Origin: an uncultured Chloroflexota bacterium
GTDB lineage: Bacteria > Chloroflexota > Anaerolineae > Anaerolineales > Anaerolineaceae
Direction: 5' to 3'
DNA length: 20,933 bases
NCBI GenBank assembly: GCA_902795255.1
Contig: CADBKS010000042.1
Coordinates: forward strand, 1-20,933
Made by a program: the position numbers and the translations under genes. Shown piece by piece: positions 6,979-13,801 of the stretch. Numbering within the stretch: position 1 is the stretch's first letter; every line of letters begins with the position of its first letter. The notes below the pieces were generated by a model that saw only the letters and a list, made by a program, of their open reading frames with translations, had not been told where the DNA came from and did not search any database.

Positions 6979-8841
6979 ATGAGCAAAGGGCAGAAGAATA
7001 AACTGAAGACGATCCTGATCAGCGCGGGGATCTATCTGTTCGCACTGGTCTTTCCGTTTAAAAAGGTCTTTCCGGAGCAAACCGCGGAGATCCTGCAGGC
7101 GGTTCTGTATCTTGCATCCTATCTCATCATCGGCCGCAAGGTCCTGATGAAGGCCGCGCGGAATATCCGGAACGGGCAGGTTTTCGATGAAAACTTTCTG
7201 ATGTGCATCGCAACCATCGGCGCCATCTGTCTGCGGGATTTCAAGGAAGCCGTTGCGGTCATGCTTTTCTACCAGATCGGTGAACTTTTCGAAGACTACG
7301 CCGTCGGGAAATCGCGCGATTCCATCGCTGCCATGATGGACATGTGCCCGGAGTATGCCAACAAAGTCACCGATGACGGCGTTGAGGAAGTTGACCCGGA
7401 CGAAGTGGAGATCGGGGACCTCATCCTGGTCAAGCCCGGTGAACGGGTACCGCTCGACGGTGTCGTTATCGAAGGGGAGTCCCGTCTGGACACCGCCGCG
7501 CTGACCGGAGAATCCGTCCCACGCGGGATCGGCCCGGATGAAGAGATCTACAGCGGATCCGTCAACCTGAACGGTTTGCTGAAGGTCCGTGTAACGAAAC
7601 CGTTCGGAGAATCCACCGTCGCCCGCATTCTGGAGCTGGTGGAAAACGCCTCCGACAAAAAATCCCGTTCCGAAAATTTCATCACCCGGTTTGCGGCGGT
7701 CTATACCCCGGCCGTCGTGATCTCCGCCCTGCTGCTAGCCATCGTCCCGCCCCTGTTTTTCCATGGAGCATGGTCCGAATGGATCAACCGGGCGCTGATC
7801 TTCCTGGTGGTCTCCTGCCCCTGCGCGCTGGTCATCTCCATTCCGCTGTCCTTCTTCGGCGGGATCGGGGGTGCCTCCCGCAAAGGGATCCTCGTCAAGG
7901 GCTCCAACTATCTGGAGGTGCTGGCTGATGTGCGCACGATCGTATTTGACAAGACCGGAACGCTGACCAACGGCACATTCTCCGTGACGGCGGTTCACCC
8001 GGACCTCATTTCCGAAGCGGAACTGCTCGAATACGCGGCCCTGGCTGAAGCCTATTCCACCCATCCGATCGCCCAGTCGATCCATGCCGCCTACGGAAAA
8101 GAACGCGACCTCACCCGCGTGACGGCCAATGAGGAATTTTCCGGCAAAGGGCTGATCTCAGTCGTGGACGGGAAGCACGTGCTGGTCGGCAACATGAAGC
8201 TGATGGAAGACAACGGCATCAATGCCCACGAATGCCACCTGAACGGCACGGTCATCCACGTAGCGGTCGACTCACTTTACGCCGGGCACATCGTGATCTC
8301 CGACACCATCAAACCGGATTCCGCCGAAGCGATCCGCGGACTGAAAGCACAGGGGATCCGCAGGACCGTGATGCTCACCGGAGATAAGGAAGCGGTCGCT
8401 GCCGATGTCGCCCGCGAGATCGGTCTGGATGAACATTACTCCGAACTGATGCCGCTCAACAAGGTCGAGATCGTCGAAAAACTGCTCTCGGAATGCCGCG
8501 GGAAGGAAAAGCTGGCCTTCGCCGGAGACGGGATCAATGACGCGCCGGTCCTGACCCGCGCGGACGTCGGGATCGCCATGGGCGCGATGGGTTCGGATGC
8601 GGCGATCGAGGCAGCGGACATCGTGCTGATGAACGACCGGCCTTCCGATATCGTCAGGGCGATCGCCATCGCGCGGAAGACCGTAGGGATCGTCCGGCAG
8701 AATATCGTCTTCGCGATCGGTGTCAAGCTGCTGGTGCTGGTGCTGGCCGCTTTCGGACAGGCGAATATGTGGATGGCGGTTTTCGGAGACGTAGGGGTGA
8801 CGGTGATCGCGATCCTCAACGCGATGAGATGTCTGAAATAA
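6979..8841 (+). CDS. Zn/Cd/Pb-translocating P1B-type ATPase
   Basis: This 620-aa inner-membrane metal efflux pump is slightly shorter than typical CadA/ZntA because it has no N-terminal HMA domain. All core motifs are present: TGES (176-179, actuator), CPC (280-282, transmembrane metal site), DKTGT with phosphorylated D324, the HP dipeptide (362-363, SYSTHPIAQS type of the P1B nucleotide domain), TGDK (467-470) and GDGINDAP (516-523). In the last membrane pair, the sequence FGDVGVTVIAILNAMR (602-617) carries D604, the acidic metal ligand that marks the P1B-2 (Zn/Cd/Pb) subgroup. Codons are GC-rich, unlike the genes at 2552-6180. It is the third gene of the operon controlled by the operator at 6282-6301 and is followed directly by a strong terminator. 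Confidence 0.94.
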   Translation: MSKGQKNKLKTILISAGIYLFALVFPFKKVFPEQTAEILQAVLYLASYLIIGRKVLMKAARNIRNGQVFDENFLMCIATIGAICLRDFKEAVAVMLFYQIGELFEDYAVGKSRDSIAAMMDMCPEYANKVTDDGVEEVDPDEVEIGDLILVKPGERVPLDGVVIEGESRLDTAALTGESVPRGIGPDEEIYSGSVNLNGLLKVRVTKPFGESTVARILELVENASDKKSRSENFITRFAAVYTPAVVISALLLAIVPPLFFHGAWSEWINRALIFLVVSCPCALVISIPLSFFGGIGGASRKGILVKGSNYLEVLADVRTIVFDKTGTLTNGTFSVTAVHPDLISEAELLEYAALAEAYSTHPIAQSIHAAYGKERDLTRVTANEEFSGKGLISVVDGKHVLVGNMKLMEDNGINAHECHLNGTVIHVAVDSLYAGHIVISDTIKPDSAEAIRGLKAQGIRRTVMLTGDKEAVAADVAREIGLDEHYSELMPLNKVEIVEKLLSECRGKEKLAFAGDGINDAPVLTRADVGIAMGAMGSDAAIEAADIVLMNDRPSDIVRAIAIARKTVGIVRQNIVFAIGVKLLVLVLAAFGQANMWMAVFGDVGVTVIAILNAMRCLK

Positions 8842-8856
8842 AGAATACCAATATAA

Positions 8857-8880
8857 AAGCGGCGGAACCGCCGCTTTTTT
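8857..8880 (+). terminator. Rho-independent terminator of the metal operon
   Basis: AAGCGGCGG (8857-8865), a 2-base loop, CCGCCGCTT (8868-8876), then T's to 8880, beginning 16 bases after the ATPase stop. Confidence 0.93.
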
Positions 8881-8912
8881 GTTGGTTGTGAGCAGAGCTG
8901 CGGTTTTGGATC

Positions 8913-9058
8913 ACATTGCAATCGGAAGTGAAAAGAATCACCGGGCGGGCAGGTCGCGGCACGATCGTTCGTGTGTTTGCATAAGTGACCTGCCGCGCCC
9001 GGTTTTATCAGCCGGGGGCACGGGCCGGCTAAAGCCGCCCGTTGCCCCCGGCACCCCA
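8913..9058. repeat. Dispersed intergenic repeat, copy A
   Basis: This copy matches the reverse complement of 12694-12833. The best-conserved block is CGTGTGTTTGCATA (8970-8983), then about 8 variable bases and GCCGCGCCCGGTTTTAT (8992-9008) followed by AGCCGGGG. The ends are marked by ACATxGCAAT and a C-rich ..GGCACCCC. Both copies are in gene-free DNA. Translations of both contain a similar 'IKPGAA..LCKHT' string, which comes from DNA-level repetition, not from a real protein. It occupies part of the 538-bp gene-free gap 8881-9418. Confidence 0.65.
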
Positions 9059-9166
9059 AAAAATTTTATATGCCTGATCCGGATTTTGTATACCCATTGC
9101 TGTTAATTCGACTTACCCGCAATCAGCGGCGGACTCGGGCCGCAGTGCCGGAGGGGCCGGACGGGT

Positions 9167-9222
9167 CTGCTCCGTAAGGTACGGGCTTTGCCCGATTCTA
9201 TTCGGAGCAGGAGCTTCGCTCC
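9167..9222. other. Nested inverted repeats in a gene-free region
   Basis: CTGCTCCG (9167-9174) pairs with CGGAGCAG (9203-9210); inside it CGGGC (9182-9186) pairs with GCCCG (9190-9194). A second small hairpin, GGAGC-TTC-GCTCC, follows at 9210-9222. This may be a folded RNA or the core of another intergenic repeat. The rest of 9059-9380 shows no gene I can support. Confidence 0.35.
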
Positions 9223-9380
9223 GACGGCGCCGAAGATGTGTTCCCCGGAGGCACATTCGTTCTCATGCAAAGCCGAAAAGGGTCCAATACAATCTTCACG
9301 CATCCGTATGCAGCGACAGGATGCAGACCAAATGATAAATTGATTTTTCCCACTGGAACTATTCAGGGAGAAGGGGCGTT

Positions 9381-9412
9381 TATAATACAGAAATGAATGG
9401 AAAAAGGAGAGA
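9381..9412 (+). promoter_or_regulatory. -10 element and ribosome binding site for the secreted Ig-like protein
   Basis: TATAAT at 9381-9386 is a consensus -10, without a clear -35 at the right distance. AAAAAGGAGAG at 9401-9411 is the ribosome binding site, seven bases before ATG 9419. Confidence 0.5.
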
Positions 9413-9418
9413 AACCTT

Positions 9419-10069
9419 ATGAAAAAGCTGATCCTGATCACATTTGCCGTTCTGGTCTTTCTGACCGCTGCCGCTGCCGTATCCGCGCAGGTCGGGCTTT
9501 ACCCGATCGGCGGAGGGGACACCCCGTCTTATCCGCCGTATTATAATCCCGGCTATCCCTATCCCCAGCAGCCGGATCCGACCCAGCAGCCTTTCGTCTG
9601 CCCGCAGCCGTATTACGATCCGTCCACCGGCCGCTGGGTCCAGCCGATCTGTCTGAATGACCCGACCAACCCGCAGCCCGTGAATCCGCAGCCATACTAT
9701 CCGCCGTATAATCCCCAGCCGTATTATCCGCCCTACGATCCGCAGCCCTATTACCCGCCGTATGATCCGAACCCCAATGTGAAAGTCAGCCGGCGTTCCT
9801 GCTGGGACGGCACGGTGGACCTCACCTGGGAGATCCGCAACACCACCGCCGAAAGCTGGTCCAAATCCAACATTGATATCAAATGCATCTCCGGCTGCTA
9901 CCTGCTCACGGATCCGCGCCGGACACTCTGGGACCTGCCGTACAGTGTTGACCGTAACAGCACCCTCACCTTCACGGTCAACGTCACGCAGGAGAGCTAT
10001 TATGACTCCATGACCTTCGCGATCGTAGCCGGCAGCAAGACCCTCTATACATTCACGGTAAACCCGTAA
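9419..10069 (+). CDS. Secreted Pro/Tyr-rich protein with C-terminal Ig-like (NBR1-type) domain
   Basis: This is a 216-aa protein. Residues 1-23 are a signal peptide (KK start, hydrophobic core, cleavage likely after VSA). No lipobox cysteine follows, so it is secreted, not a lipoprotein. Residues 34-119 are low-complexity, built from Pro, Tyr, Gln and Asp, ending in three repeats of the unit PQPYYPPY(N/D). This type of flexible, sticky segment is common in wall-associated or extracellular proteins. Residues 122-216 form a beta-rich domain: DLTWEIRNTTAESWSKS, then a Cys pair (C156, C160), WDLPYSVDRNSTLTFTVNVT, and a closing TFAIVAGSKTLYTFTV. The 'W.(I/L)RN(T)....W' start and the spacing resemble the NBR1-type Ig-like domain seen in some bacterial exoproteins; I hold this moderately. 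C61, C78 and C128 are further cysteines. The gene is monocistronic, with its own terminator. Confidence 0.75.
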   Translation: MKKLILITFAVLVFLTAAAAVSAQVGLYPIGGGDTPSYPPYYNPGYPYPQQPDPTQQPFVCPQPYYDPSTGRWVQPICLNDPTNPQPVNPQPYYPPYNPQPYYPPYDPQPYYPPYDPNPNVKVSRRSCWDGTVDLTWEIRNTTAESWSKSNIDIKCISGCYLLTDPRRTLWDLPYSVDRNSTLTFTVNVTQESYYDSMTFAIVAGSKTLYTFTVNP

Positions 10070-10098
10070 AAAAGTCCGGAAAAATCGGACCGGCAATC

Positions 10099-10140
10099 AA
10101 AACACACAGGCGCCTGTTAGGGTGCCTGTGTGTTTTATTA
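10099..10140 (+). terminator. Rho-independent terminator
   Basis: AAAACACACAGGC (10099-10111) pairs with GCCTGTGTGTTTT (10124-10136) across a 12-base loop; the A-rich and T-rich feet suggest it may work in both directions. It ends the gene for the secreted Ig-like protein. Confidence 0.88.
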
Positions 10141-10145
10141 AAGAC

Positions 10146-10210
10146 GCGAAGCGTCACCTTATTTAACTTCACTCTTCAAACTTCGCTCTTCACACTTCTT
10201 CCAGCTTTCC
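10146..10210. repeat. 65-bp direct repeat, copy 1
   Basis: This copy runs from GCGAAGCGTCACC through TATTTAACTTCACTCTTCA to CTTCCAGCTTTCC. It aligns end to end with 10329-10392 at roughly 80% identity by eye, and partly with 6190-6226. The two full copies flank the perfect palindrome at 10228-10291. Confidence 0.65.
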
Positions 10211-10227
10211 TCTGAACACAACAAAAA

Positions 10228-10291
10228 GGTACACATGCACCTGATACAGGTGTACCAGAATTGGTACACCTGTATCAGGTGCATGTGTACC
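10228..10291. repeat. Perfect 64-nt inverted repeat (30-bp arms)
   Basis: The left arm 10228-10257 begins GGTACACATGCACCTG and the right arm 10262-10291 is its exact reverse complement, with a 4-base loop GAAT. Each arm is itself partly self-complementary (CACCTG-ATA-CAGGTG core, GGTACAC/GTGTACC ends). A single arm with one base change recurs at 13507-13536. It can extrude as a long cruciform or form a very stable RNA hairpin. It lies in the 382-bp gene-free gap between the secreted protein and the GH3 gene. Confidence 0.9.
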
Positions 10292-10328
10292 GCTCCGCCC
10301 GAGCCACGAGCAAGTATTATAAATCTTC

Positions 10329-10392
10329 GCGGAGCGACACCTATTTAACTTCACTCTTCACATTTCCCACTTCACACTTGATCCAGCTTCCC
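10329..10392. repeat. 65-bp direct repeat, copy 2
   Basis: This copy begins GCGGAGCGACACC, continues TATTTAACTTCACTCTTCA and ends GATCCAGCTTCCC, mirroring copy 1 at 10146-10210 in the same orientation. It ends about 22 bases before the -10 of the GH3 gene, so it may lie in or next to that promoter. Confidence 0.65.
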
Positions 10393-10413
10393 GTTCACAG
10401 AAAAAACTTATGG

Positions 10414-10447
10414 TATGATGTAAGAAACATCACCTTATCAGGGGGAA
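10414..10447 (+). promoter_or_regulatory. Putative -10 and ribosome binding site of the GH3 gene
   Basis: TATGAT (10414-10419) is a reasonable -10. No convincing -35 is present 16-18 bases upstream, so an activator could be needed. AGGGGGAAG just before ATG 10452 is the ribosome binding site. Confidence 0.4.
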
Positions 10448-10451
10448 GTTT

Positions 10452-12536
10452 ATGACAAAGAAGATGGATAAAGCACTCGAACAGGCGGAAGCGCTTGTGG
10501 CAAAGATGACCGTCGAAGAGGCAGCATCGCAGCTGCACTTTCAGTCTCCGGCGATCGAAAGGCTCGGGATCCCGGCCTATAACTGGTGGAATGAAGCGCT
10601 GCACGGGGTCGCCCGGGCCGGGACTGCGACGATGTTTCCGCAGGCGATCGCGCTGGCAGCAATGTTCGACACGGAACTGCTGGGGGAGATGGCAGATGTC
10701 ACCGGGACAGAAGCCCGCGCCAAATACAATATTGCATCAAAACACGGTGACCGCGATATTTATAAAGGCGTCACCATGTGGTCCCCGAACATCAACATCT
10801 TCCGGGACCCGCGCTGGGGCCGCGGTCATGAAACCTACGGCGAGGACCCGTACCTGACCTCCGCACTGGGCACAGCCTTTGTCAAAGGGCTCCAGGGGGA
10901 CGGCGAATATATGCGGGCGGCCGCGTGCGCGAAGCACTTCGCAGTGCACAGCGGACCGGAAAACATCCGCCACAGCTTCAATGCTGTCTGCTCAAAAAAG
11001 GACCTGAACGAGACTTACCTGCCCGCCTTCGAGGCGCTCATCCGGGACGGAAAAGTCGAGGGAGTCATGGGCTGCTACAACCGGATCAACGGCGAATGCG
11101 GCTGTGCCTCGGAAACCCTGATGGGAAAGCTGAAGGAGTGGGGCTTTGACGGCTATTTCACCTCCGATGCCTGGGCGGTCCGCGACTTCCACCTCGGACA
11201 CATGGTATGTGAGGACGGCGAACACGCCGCCGCGCTCGCCCTCTCCATGGGCTGCGACACCAACTGCGGAGAGACCTATGACCTTCACCTGATGGACGCG
11301 TACAAAGCAGGCCTCGTCACGGAGGAACAGATCCGTACAGCCGCGGTCCATCTTTTCCGCACCCGCTTCCGCCTTGGGCTGTTCGACGAAAACAGCGGTT
11401 TTGAGGACCTGGGCCTTGACGACGTGGCCACACCGGAACACAGGGCGCTGTCGCTGAAATGTGCGGAAAAGAGCATGGTCCTGCTCAAAAACAGCGGGAT
11501 CCTGCCGCTGGACAAGACGCAGCTGAAATCGGTTGCCGTCATCGGGCCGAACGCGGATTCCCTCGACGCCCTGCGCGGGAATTACTACGGTACGGCCTCC
11601 GCGCCGGTGACTTTCCTCGAAGGGATCCGCCGGGAGCTCGGCGGGGAGGTAAAGCTGTACTATTCGGAAGGCTGCCATATGAACCGGGACAGGGTCGAAG
11701 CCCTGGCACAGCCGGATGACCGGATCGCGGAAGCGGTCTGCATGGCCGAAGCCGCCGATGTCACGATCCTCTGCTTGGGGCTGGATGCCACGATCGAGGG
11801 AGAAGAAGGCGATGCCGGAAATTCCTTCGCAAGCGGCGACAAGCTCACGCTGGAGCTGCCGGAGAGCCAGCGCATCCTGCTGAAGCGTATCCTCGAAACC
11901 GGAAAACCGGTGATCCTCGTTCTGGCCGCGGGCAGCTCCCTGAACCCGCATGCTGAAAAGGCTGCTGCCATTCTGCAGGCCTGGTACCCCGGTGAAGCCG
12001 GCGGCACCGCACTGGCGAATATTCTCTTCGGAAAGGTATCGCCTTCCGGAAAACTGCCGGTGACTTTCTATGAAACGGTCACGAAACTGCCGGACTTCAT
12101 GGACTATTCCATGAAGGGCCGAACTTACCGCTATACGAAAGATAACGTTCTTTACCCATTCGGTTACGGGCTGACCTATTCGAAAACCGCCGTTTACGGC
12201 ATGGACTATGACGGCGAAAAGGTTCTCGCCGACATCGCGAACATCGGCGACCGCGACACCGATGATGTGGTCCAGCTCTATATCCGTGACCTCGAATCGC
12301 CCGATGAGGTGGAAAACCTGCGCCTGTGCGGCTTCAAACGTGTTTCACTGAAGGCCGGGCAGAAGATGACCGTGGAGATCATTCCGGACCGGAACGCCTT
12401 CACCGTCATAAATGAGGAAGGGGTCCGGGTCCCGGGCTCCGGCCATTACCGTCTCTGGGCCGGCACCCACCAGCCGGATGAGCTGAGCGAAAAACTGACC
12501 GGCACCCACTGTGTCAGTATCAGCGTAAAAAGATAG
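10452..12536 (+). CDS. Cytoplasmic GH3 beta-glycosidase (beta-xylosidase/beta-glucosidase type)
   Basis: This 694-aa protein has no signal peptide, so it acts inside the cell on imported oligosaccharides. Domain order: GH3 (beta/alpha)8 barrel (about 1-320), alpha/beta sandwich (about 345-560), and a shortened fibronectin-like C-terminal domain (about 585-690, with DVVQLYIRD and RLCGFKRVSLKAGQ). Barrel landmarks are NWWNEALHGVAR (44-55), SPNINIFRDPRWGRGHETYG (111-130) and CAKHFAVHSGPE (159-170). The catalytic nucleophile is D239 in GYFTSDAWAV. The acid/base is likely one of E449/E451/E452 in LDATIEGEEGD, the 'E.E..D' context typical of beta-xylosidases. The NWWNEALHG motif and this context favour xylosidase/arabinosidase over plain glucosidase, but specificity cannot be fixed from sequence. 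It belongs functionally with the ABC importer at 13802-17044, though it has its own promoter and is separated by a nitroreductase gene. Confidence 0.93.
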   Translation: MTKKMDKALEQAEALVAKMTVEEAASQLHFQSPAIERLGIPAYNWWNEALHGVARAGTATMFPQAIALAAMFDTELLGEMADVTGTEARAKYNIASKHGDRDIYKGVTMWSPNINIFRDPRWGRGHETYGEDPYLTSALGTAFVKGLQGDGEYMRAAACAKHFAVHSGPENIRHSFNAVCSKKDLNETYLPAFEALIRDGKVEGVMGCYNRINGECGCASETLMGKLKEWGFDGYFTSDAWAVRDFHLGHMVCEDGEHAAALALSMGCDTNCGETYDLHLMDAYKAGLVTEEQIRTAAVHLFRTRFRLGLFDENSGFEDLGLDDVATPEHRALSLKCAEKSMVLLKNSGILPLDKTQLKSVAVIGPNADSLDALRGNYYGTASAPVTFLEGIRRELGGEVKLYYSEGCHMNRDRVEALAQPDDRIAEAVCMAEAADVTILCLGLDATIEGEEGDAGNSFASGDKLTLELPESQRILLKRILETGKPVILVLAAGSSLNPHAEKAAAILQAWYPGEAGGTALANILFGKVSPSGKLPVTFYETVTKLPDFMDYSMKGRTYRYTKDNVLYPFGYGLTYSKTAVYGMDYDGEKVLADIANIGDRDTDDVVQLYIRDLESPDEVENLRLCGFKRVSLKAGQKMTVEIIPDRNAFTVINEEGVRVPGSGHYRLWAGTHQPDELSEKLTGTHCVSISVKR

Positions 12537-12693
12537 CTGCCAGTTGCCTGCTGCCAGCTGCCGGCAGGGAAAAAGCTGAAAGTTCAAAGCCACCCGGCTT
12601 TTGCGGATGAAAAAGGGATCTGCGGTAAAACACGCGAGACTCTTTTCATGAGCCGCGGGTTCATAGTTAAATCTGTCGTCTCAGGCACAGTAA

Positions 12694-12833
12694 TTGGGGG
12701 TGACGGGGCCGACGGGTGAGCGAAGCTCAGCCCGATCTGCCCCGGCTATAAAACCGGGCGCGGCAAGCAGCCTATGCAAACACACGAAAAAACCGGCCGC
12801 GCCATGCGAAGCACTCTATTCTAATTGCCATGT
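12694..12833. repeat. Dispersed intergenic repeat, copy B (inverted relative to copy A)
   Basis: The reverse complement of this segment matches 8913-9058: CGTGTGTTTGCATA, then GCCGCGCCCGGTTTTAT and AGCCGGGG, with matching ends. It fills most of the 332-bp gap between the GH3 and nitroreductase genes; the remainder (12537-12693) shows no gene. A small palindrome CTGCCGGCAG sits just after the GH3 stop. Confidence 0.65.
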
Positions 12834-12868
12834 AAATATCAACGTGTGTTCTTATTGGAGAGGAAATT

Positions 12869-13402
12869 ATGAATGCGATCGATGCGATAATGAACCGGCA
12901 CAGTTACCGGGGAAAGTACAAGTCCGATCCCGTACCGCGGGAGGATCTTGAGACCATCATGCGTGCCGGATACGCGGCGCCTTCCGGCTGCAACAAACAA
13001 ACCACCAGCTTCATCGCTGTGGATGATCCGGAGATCCTGAGCCGGCTGAATGCCCTGACCGGACTCCCGAACGCCGCAACGGCACCGGCAATGATCTGCG
13101 TGCTGACACAGCGGATCATCGCGTACCGGGACCGCTGCTTTGCGGTTCAGGATTACGCGGCTGCCATCGAAAATATGCTGCTGGCGATCACCGCCCTCGG
13201 GTACCAGAGCTGCTGGTACGAAGGCCATATCACCGACGAAGACCGCATCGGATATCAGATGGCGCAGATCCTGGGCGTGCCGGATGACTATGAGCTGGTC
13301 TGCCTTCTGCCCGTCGGCACCGCGGTCGATCAGCCGGGCCTGCCGAATAAAAAACCTTTTGAGGAACGCGCCCATTTCAATTCCTTCAGCGGGAACGCCT
13401 GA
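12869..13402 (+). CDS. Nitroreductase-family FMN oxidoreductase
   Basis: This is a 177-aa protein, a normal length for the short nitroreductases. GGAGAGGA stands five bases before ATG 12869. Flavin-binding features are the N-terminal RHSYRGKY (10-17, contacts to FMN phosphate), APSGCNKQ (37-44) and the C-terminal GYQSCWYEGHI (about 111-121) that packs on the isoalloxazine ring. The middle helix AVQDYAAAIENMLLAITALG is the dimer-forming core helix of the family. These homodimers reduce nitro compounds, quinones or flavins with NAD(P)H; the natural substrate is unknown here. It has its own terminator and no clear partner. The gene sits between glycan genes without an obvious functional link. 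Confidence 0.9.
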   Translation: MNAIDAIMNRHSYRGKYKSDPVPREDLETIMRAGYAAPSGCNKQTTSFIAVDDPEILSRLNALTGLPNAATAPAMICVLTQRIIAYRDRCFAVQDYAAAIENMLLAITALGYQSCWYEGHITDEDRIGYQMAQILGVPDDYELVCLLPVGTAVDQPGLPNKKPFEERAHFNSFSGNA

Positions 13403-13429
13403 ACGGGGCATCCCCTTTCAGAACATCAC

Positions 13430-13467
13430 AACAGCTGACGGCAGCAAAAAGCCGTCAGCTGTTTTTT
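13430..13467 (+). terminator. Rho-independent terminator after the nitroreductase
   Basis: AACAGCTGACGGC (13430-13442), 8-base loop, GCCGTCAGCTGTT (13451-13463), then T's. A 13-bp perfect stem. Confidence 0.93.
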
Positions 13468-13506
13468 ATTACAGGGAACTGTCTGCACGGATGAGTTTTT
13501 GGGCCC

Positions 13507-13536
13507 GGTACACATGCACCTGTTACAGGTGTACCA
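13507..13536. repeat. Second copy of the 30-bp palindrome arm
   Basis: GGTACACATGCACCTGTTAC and the next 10 bases equal the arm at 10228-10257 with a single A-to-T change. Here only one arm exists; it can still fold on itself because each unit is internally self-complementary. Confidence 0.85.
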
Positions 13537-13551
13537 TTTTTCAGGATGCAT

Positions 13552-13565
13552 ATGACATTTGTCAT
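13552..13565. promoter_or_regulatory. 14-bp palindrome, possible operator
   Basis: ATGACA-TT-TGTCAT is perfectly symmetrical and lies in the AT-rich leader upstream of the ABC importer, about 240 bp before its first gene. It may be an operator; it is too far from the visible -10 to act alone by simple blocking. Confidence 0.3.
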
Positions 13566-13630
13566 AATAAATGTATTACAAATAACGTACTCTTTTTTTT
13601 TATTTTCGGATAAAATAATCAATAATGTAA

Positions 13631-13710
13631 CGTGCACGAGCACGAAGCACGAAAATCGAATAATTTACAAAAAATTATTTTTTTCGCGGAAAACGTGCAC
13701 GAACACGAAC
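13631..13710 (+). promoter_or_regulatory. Direct repeat CGTGCACGARCACGAA upstream of the ABC importer
   Basis: CGTGCACGAGCACGAA (13631-13646) and CGTGCACGAACACGAA (13694-13709) differ by one base and start 63 bp apart, close to six turns of DNA. Each has the partial symmetry CGTGCACG. The AT-rich DNA between them (AATAATTTACAAAAAATTATT type) could bend. This looks like a pair of binding sites for a sugar-responsive regulator, which is not encoded in this window. Confidence 0.5.
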
Positions 13711-13767
13711 AAAACGCTCCGGGCAGACCGAGCCCGGAACACTGACAGGTAATTAGCGGCAATGCCG

Positions 13768-13792
13768 TATAATTAGCAATTTTTAAAGGAGG
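13768..13792 (+). promoter_or_regulatory. -10 element and ribosome binding site of the binding-protein gene
   Basis: TATAAT (13768-13773) precedes AAAGGAGG (13785-13792). The start codon follows only 28 bases after the -10, so this would give a very short leader of under 25 bases; the real start point could also lie further upstream. No good -35 is seen, consistent with activator dependence. Confidence 0.4.
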
Positions 13793-13801
13793 AAATCCCA
13801 A

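Noticed and set aside
8436..9059. Long minus-strand open frame across the ATPase 3' end and the intergenic gap
   Set aside because: It lies antisense to the P1B ATPase, and its first 40 or so residues come from the dispersed repeat; the similar peptide from 12694-12951 arises from the same DNA repeat.
9103..9441. Minus-strand open frame of 112 codons
   Set aside because: It overlaps the signal-peptide end of the secreted protein, has no ribosome binding site, and covers hairpin-rich DNA; no recognisable protein.
10146..10392. Possible CRISPR array
   Set aside because: Only two 65-bp copies at about 80% identity plus a palindrome; no regular spacers and no cas genes.
10992..11951. 319-codon minus-strand open frame inside the GH3 gene
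   Set aside because: Shadow of a GC-rich real gene; composition is typical of an antisense frame and it has no family resemblance.
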